This document shows positions 60,838 through 64,000 of a stretch of DNA of 64,000 nt, piece after piece. The position numbers and the translations under genes are program-made. Each line of letters opens with the position of its first letter. Positions within the stretch are counted from its first letter, which is position 1. The notes below the pieces were generated by a model. That model saw only the letters and a program-made list of their open reading frames with translations, ran no database searches and was not told the origin of the DNA. The stretch covers positions 6,843,001 through 6,907,000 of the forward strand of contig NZ_CP129212.1 of NCBI RefSeq assembly GCF_030413175.1. Direction: 5' to 3'. The stretch comes from Bradyrhizobium roseum (GTDB taxonomy: Bacteria; Pseudomonadota; Alphaproteobacteria; Rhizobiales; Xanthobacteraceae).

Positions 60838-62115
60838 ATGGCGGAGCTCGTCGTACTCGGTGCAGGCCTCAGCGGAACGTTGATGGCGTATGAACTCGTG
60901 CCGAAGCTGAGGAAGGGCCAGGACCGCATCACCGTGATCGGCCAGGGATCGCGATATCACTTCGTGCCGTCCAATCCGTGGGTGGCGATCGGCTGGCGCG
61001 AAAAGCAGGACATCGAAGTCGATCTTGAAGACGTGATGCGGCGCAAGGGCATCCGGTACTTCGCTGAAGGCGCGCGCCGCGTCTACCCGAACGAGAACCG
61101 GGTCGAACTCGAAGACGGCAGCTCGGTCGCCTACGACTATCTCGTCGTCGCGACCGGACCTGACCTCGCCTTCGATGAAATCGAAGGCCTTGGCCCGGAC
61201 GGACAAACCCAGTCGATCTGCCATGTCGATCACGCGATCAAGGCAAGGCAGGCCTTCGAACAATTTGCACAGTCGCCCGGGCCGATCGTGGTCGGCGCGG
61301 TCCAGGGCGCTTCATGCTTCGGCCCGGCCTACGAATTCGCCTTTATCCTGGATACCGAACTGCGAAAGCGCGGGCTGCGCGACCGCGTGCCGATGACCTT
61401 CGTCACCTCCGAACCCTATGTCGGTCATCTCGGCCTCGACGGCGTCGGCGATACCAAGGGTCTGCTCGAGAGCGAAATGCGTGACCGCCACATCAAGTGG
61501 ATCACCAACGCGCGCGTCACCTCGGTCGCCCCCGGCAAGATGTCGGTCGAGGAAGTCCCGGAGGGCGGCGGTGCGGCCAAGAGCCACGAACTTGCCTTCG
61601 GCTATTCGATGATGCTGCCGGCGTTCCGCGGCGTGGCCGCCGTGCGCGGCATCGAGGGCCTGACCAACCCGCGCGGTTTCATCATCATCGACAAGCAGCA
61701 GCGCAATCCGGCATTCCCGAACATCTTCGGCGTCGGCGTCGGCGTGGCGATCGCGCCGGTTGCGGCCACGCCGGTCCCGACCGGCGTGCCAAAGACCGGA
61801 TTCATGATCGAGTCGATGGTGACGGCGACCGCGATCAACATCGCCGACCTGCTGCAGGGCGCCGAGCCGAAGGCCGAGGCAACCTGGAACGCGGTCTGCC
61901 TCGCCGACTTCGGCGATGGCGGCGTCGCCTTCATTGCGCAGCCGGAAATGCCGCCGCGAAACGTCAACTGGTCCTCGAAGGGCCGCTGGGTCCACTACGC
62001 GAAGGTGGCGTTCGAGAAGTTTTTCCTGCGCAAGATCAGGCTCGGGAACAGCGAGCCATTCTACGAGCGGTTCGTGCTCGAACAGCTCGGAATCCGGAAG
62101 ATCAAGGCGGGCTAG
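60838..62115 (+). CDS. Sulfide:quinone oxidoreductase
   Basis: A 425-residue membrane-associated flavoprotein that oxidises sulfide and passes electrons to quinone, producing persulfide or polysulfur. It has the FAD site VVLGAGLSGTLMAYEL, the second nucleotide-fold region (YDYLVVATGPDLAFD), and cysteines C128 (SICHVDH), C160 (GASCFGPAYEF) and C354 (NAVCLADFGDGG), which match positions 128, 160 and 356 of the Acidithiobacillus enzyme. The GASCFGPAYEF block is diagnostic. The ATG at 60838 has a GGAGG site; the frame upstream is antisense to the repressor. It leads the rightward operon. Confidence 0.9.
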   Translation: MAELVVLGAGLSGTLMAYELVPKLRKGQDRITVIGQGSRYHFVPSNPWVAIGWREKQDIEVDLEDVMRRKGIRYFAEGARRVYPNENRVELEDGSSVAYDYLVVATGPDLAFDEIEGLGPDGQTQSICHVDHAIKARQAFEQFAQSPGPIVVGAVQGASCFGPAYEFAFILDTELRKRGLRDRVPMTFVTSEPYVGHLGLDGVGDTKGLLESEMRDRHIKWITNARVTSVAPGKMSVEEVPEGGGAAKSHELAFGYSMMLPAFRGVAAVRGIEGLTNPRGFIIIDKQQRNPAFPNIFGVGVGVAIAPVAATPVPTGVPKTGFMIESMVTATAINIADLLQGAEPKAEATWNAVCLADFGDGGVAFIAQPEMPPRNVNWSSKGRWVHYAKVAFEKFFLRKIRLGNSEPFYERFVLEQLGIRKIKAG

Positions 62116-62136
62116 AGCCGGCAAGGACAAGATGTC

Positions 62137-62583
62137 ATGGGTTCAACACGCAACATCGTCTGTCCGCACTGCAGTGCGGTCAATCGCGTTCCGGTGAACA
62201 AGCCGGCGACCGAAGCCCGCTGCGGCGGCTGTCACAAGGCGCTGTTCGAAGGCCATCCGGTGGCCGTCGACGGATCACGCTTGGACAAGCATCGCCGCGC
62301 CAATGACATTGCGGTCCTGGTCGACGTCTGGGCGCCATGGTGCGGTCCCTGCCGCGCCATGGCGCCGATGTTCGAGCGCGCCGCAGCCGAACTCGAGCCC
62401 GAGGTGCGGCTGCTCAAGCTCAACGCCGACGAGGAACAGCGCACCAGCGCAGAACTGGGCGTGTCGGGCATTCCGGCGCTGCTGCTGTTTCGTGGCGGCA
62501 GACTGGTGGCGAAGACGGCCGGCGCGATGGATACCGGGAAGATCGTCGCATGGACCCGCGGCCAGCTCGCCAGCGCGCACTGA
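62137..62583 (+). CDS. trxC: Thioredoxin 2 type, with N-terminal zinc ribbon
   Basis: A 148-residue thioredoxin. The N-terminal zinc ribbon has C9-x2-C12 and C29-x2-C32 (CPHC, CGGC), the active site is WAPWCGPC (C69, C72), and VSGIPALLLFRGGRLV has the conserved cis-proline. This layout is that of TrxC, a disulfide reductase with links to oxidative stress; thioredoxins also reduce protein persulfides. It follows sulfide:quinone reductase by 21 bases, so co-expression with sulfide oxidation is likely. Confidence 0.93.
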   Translation: MGSTRNIVCPHCSAVNRVPVNKPATEARCGGCHKALFEGHPVAVDGSRLDKHRRANDIAVLVDVWAPWCGPCRAMAPMFERAAAELEPEVRLLKLNADEEQRTSAELGVSGIPALLLFRGGRLVAKTAGAMDTGKIVAWTRGQLASAH

Positions 62584-62632
62584 GGTTACCACCGAACCAA
62601 GCCAGCCAACCCTAATACAATGGAGAAGTGAC

Positions 62633-62836
62633 ATGAATGTCGATCGTGCCGTGATGGCTTTCGCCGGAATCATGATCATGGTGAGCGTGCTGCTCGCCAT
62701 TTACGTCAGCCCGTACTGGCTGGCGCTGACAGGCTTCGTCGGCCTGAACCTGTTGCAGGCATCGATCACCGGATTTTGCCCGGCGGCGATGATCTTCAAC
62801 AAGCTCGGATTGAAATCCGGCAGCGCGTTTTCCTGA
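62633..62836 (+). CDS. DUF2892 membrane protein (YgaP C-terminal-like)
   Basis: A 67-residue protein with two hydrophobic segments: MAFAGIMIMVSVLLAIYVS and WLALTGFVGLNLLQASITG, followed by FCPAAMIFNKLGL. The pattern NVDRAVMAFAG and GFCPAAMIFNKLG is that of DUF2892, the membrane part of the rhodanese YgaP, often found beside sulfur-transfer genes. Its role is unknown; it may pass sulfur species or anchor partners. It has a GGAGAAGTGAC site and ends the rightward operon just before a strong terminator. Confidence 0.88.
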   Translation: MNVDRAVMAFAGIMIMVSVLLAIYVSPYWLALTGFVGLNLLQASITGFCPAAMIFNKLGLKSGSAFS

Positions 62837-62887
62837 TGGCGGCGGTCCCCCGTTTCGCCGGGGCGCCCGAACAACCAACCCCAGCAC

Positions 62888-62914
62888 AAAGGGCGGCTCG
62901 TTGAGCCGCCCTTT
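62888..62914. terminator. Bidirectional terminator hairpin
   Basis: AAAGGGCGGCTC-GTT-GAGCCGCCCTTT, a perfect 12-base stem with a 3-base loop and A/T ends on both sides, between the convergent DUF2892 and pckA genes. It should end both transcripts. Confidence 0.9.
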
Positions 62915-62937
62915 CGATGGTCCAATCCCGATTTTTT

Positions 62938-64000
62938 CTATTCCGCCGCGAGCTTCAGGTCCGGCGCGGCCGCGAGAACGTCGGCATCGACCTGGGCTTC
63001 GAACTTGGCAAAGTTCTTCTGGAACATGCCGACCAGGCTGCGCGCGGTCTTGTCGAACTCGGCCTTGTCCTTCCAGGTGTTGACGGGATCGAGGATCTCG
63101 CTCGGCACGCCCGGCAGCGCGGTCGGCACCGCGAAGCCGAAATACTTGTCGGTGCGGAATTCGACATTGCGCAAGGACCCGTCGAGCGCGGCGGTGAGCA
63201 GTGCGCGCGTCACCTTGATCGGCATCCGGCTGCCGGTGCCGTATTTGCCGCCGGTCCAGCCGGTGTTGACCAGCCAGCAATCGACATTGTGCCTGGCGAT
63301 CAGCTCGCGCAGCATGTTGCCGTAGACGGACGGATCGAGCGGCAGGAACGGCGAGCCGAAGCAGGTGGAGAATTCCGGCTGCGGCTCGTTGCCGAGACCG
63401 CGCTCGGTACCGGCCACCTTGGCGGTGTAGCCGGACAAAAAGTGATACATCGCCTGCGCTGGCGACAGCTTTGCGATCGGCGGCAAAACACCGAAGGCGT
63501 CGGCGGCCAGCATCACGACGTTCTTCGGCTGGCCGGCGCGGCCGGTGCGCGAAGCGTTCGGGATGAAGTCGAGCGGATAGGCCGAGCGGGTGTTCTCGGT
63601 CTTCGAGCCGTCGTCGAAATCGGGAACGCGGGTGTCCTCGTCGAGCACGACGTTTTCCAGCACGGCGCCGAAACGGTTACTGGCGGCAAAGATCTGCGGC
63701 TCGGCTTCCTTCGACAGCTTGATGCACTTGGCGTAGCAGCCGCCTTCGAAGTTGAAGACGCCGTCGTCGCCCCAGCCATGCTCATCGTCGCCGATCAACG
63801 TGCGGTTCGGATCGGCCGACAGCGTGGTCTTGCCGGTGCCGGACAGTCCGAAGAAGATCGCGGTGTCGCCCTTCGGCCCGACATTCGCCGAGCAGTGCAT
63901 CGGCATGACGCCCTTGGCGGGCAGATAGTAGTTCAGCGTGGTGAACACCGACTTCTTCATCTCGCCTGCATAATAAGACCCGCCGATCAGGACGATCTTG
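62938..64000 (-). CDS. pckA: Phosphoenolpyruvate carboxykinase (ATP), C-terminal part
   Basis: The frame runs from the stop at 62938 past the window end; the residues before the internal ATG at 63960 ([16 protein letters not shown]) belong to the enzyme, so the true start is outside. About 354 residues are visible. The P-loop [11 protein letters not shown], the preceding CSANVG region, the metal loop [22 protein letters not shown] and the PVLNPxDTWKDK-like [13 protein letters not shown] are standard for the ATP-dependent enzyme, which makes PEP from oxaloacetate in gluconeogenesis. It is convergent with the sulfur operon and separated by a strong terminator. Confidence 0.95.
   Translation of the reverse strand, partial: KIVLIGGSYYAGEMKKSVFTTLNYYLPAKGVMPMHCSANVGPKGDTAIFFGLSGTGKTTLSADPNRTLIGDDEHGWGDDGVFNFEGGCYAKCIKLSKEAEPQIFAASNRFGAVLENVVLDEDTRVPDFDDGSKTENTRSAYPLDFIPNASRTGRAGQPKNVVMLAADAFGVLPPIAKLSPAQAMYHFLSGYTAKVAGTERGLGNEPQPEFSTCFGSPFLPLDPSVYGNMLRELIARHNVDCWLVNTGWTGGKYGTGSRMPIKVTRALLTAALDGSLRNVEFRTDKYFGFAVPTALPGVPSEILDPVNTWKDKAEFDKTARSLVGMFQKNFAKFEAQVDADVLAAAPDLKLAAE

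Overview
The window looks like chromosome from a high-GC alphaproteobacterium of the Bradyrhizobium/Rhodopseudomonas group. The reasons are the gene content and order (rpmH-rnpA-yidC with engB-argB, dnaX-ybaB-recR, def-fmt-truA), the GC-rich third codon positions, DUF1036/DUF2865/TIGR02281-type proteins, CtrA-type TTAA-N7-TTAA boxes, and several families of GC-rich intergenic palindromes typical of these genomes. Nothing resembles a phage, a plasmid backbone, an intact insertion sequence or a CRISPR array.

Layout. 1-6.6 kb: metabolic and signalling genes (edge-truncated DppB-type permease, DadA-like FAD oxidoreductase, CaiB/BaiF CoA-transferase, hybrid sensor kinase). 6.5-9 kb: lipoprotein, tRNA-Arg(ACG), sensor kinase. 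9-16 kb: rpmH, rnpA, yidC, then an AraC regulator and an Omp25-like barrel, then engB, DUF423, argB. 16-20.5 kb: DUF1036 protein, HAD nucleotidase and the lysine/peptidoglycan genes dapD and dapE, with a decayed DUF805 remnant between them. 20.7-24.4 kb: truA, fmt and def on the minus strand, divergent from rmuC across three tandem CtrA boxes. 24.6-31.2 kb: AmpG-like permease, a small secreted protein, recR, ybaB, dnaX, the SRP RNA (ffs), a HIT protein and nudC. 31.3-40.9 kb: sugar kinase, Lrp regulator, phosphomannomutase, retropepsin-like protease, hrpB, UDP-glucose dehydrogenase, acyltransferase and an unknown cysteine-motif protein. 41-53.2 kb: polA with degenerate proofreading motifs, LysE exporter, GST, pyrE, DUF2865, a sigma-region-1.1 microprotein, glgP, thioesterase and arginase. 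53.2-55.1 kb: two divergent ECF sigma factors, one with a cupin anti-sigma factor. 55.1-62.9 kb: a reactive-sulfur locus. 62.9-64 kb: pckA, cut by the window edge.

The most interesting part is 55.1-62.9 kb. A BigR/SqrR-like ArsR repressor (cysteines 32 and 98, with the 66-residue spacing of the known persulfide sensors) heads a minus-strand operon of RND adaptor, RND permease and an ETHE1-like metallo-hydrolase. It is divergent from sulfide:quinone reductase, a zinc-ribbon thioredoxin and a DUF2892 membrane protein. One perfect 16-bp palindrome covers the -10 of the leftward promoter and the -35 of the rightward promoter, so a single operator could switch sulfide oxidation, persulfide removal and an efflux pump together. 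The leftward promoter geometry predicts a leaderless bigR mRNA.

Other points worth checking are the tandem CtrA sites before rmuC/def, a palindromic repeat that encodes part of the RnpA tail, the loss of exonuclease residues in PolA, the degenerate zinc module in DnaX, and a RskA-like/cupin hybrid anti-sigma factor. All functional calls rest on reading motifs by eye; no database search was run.
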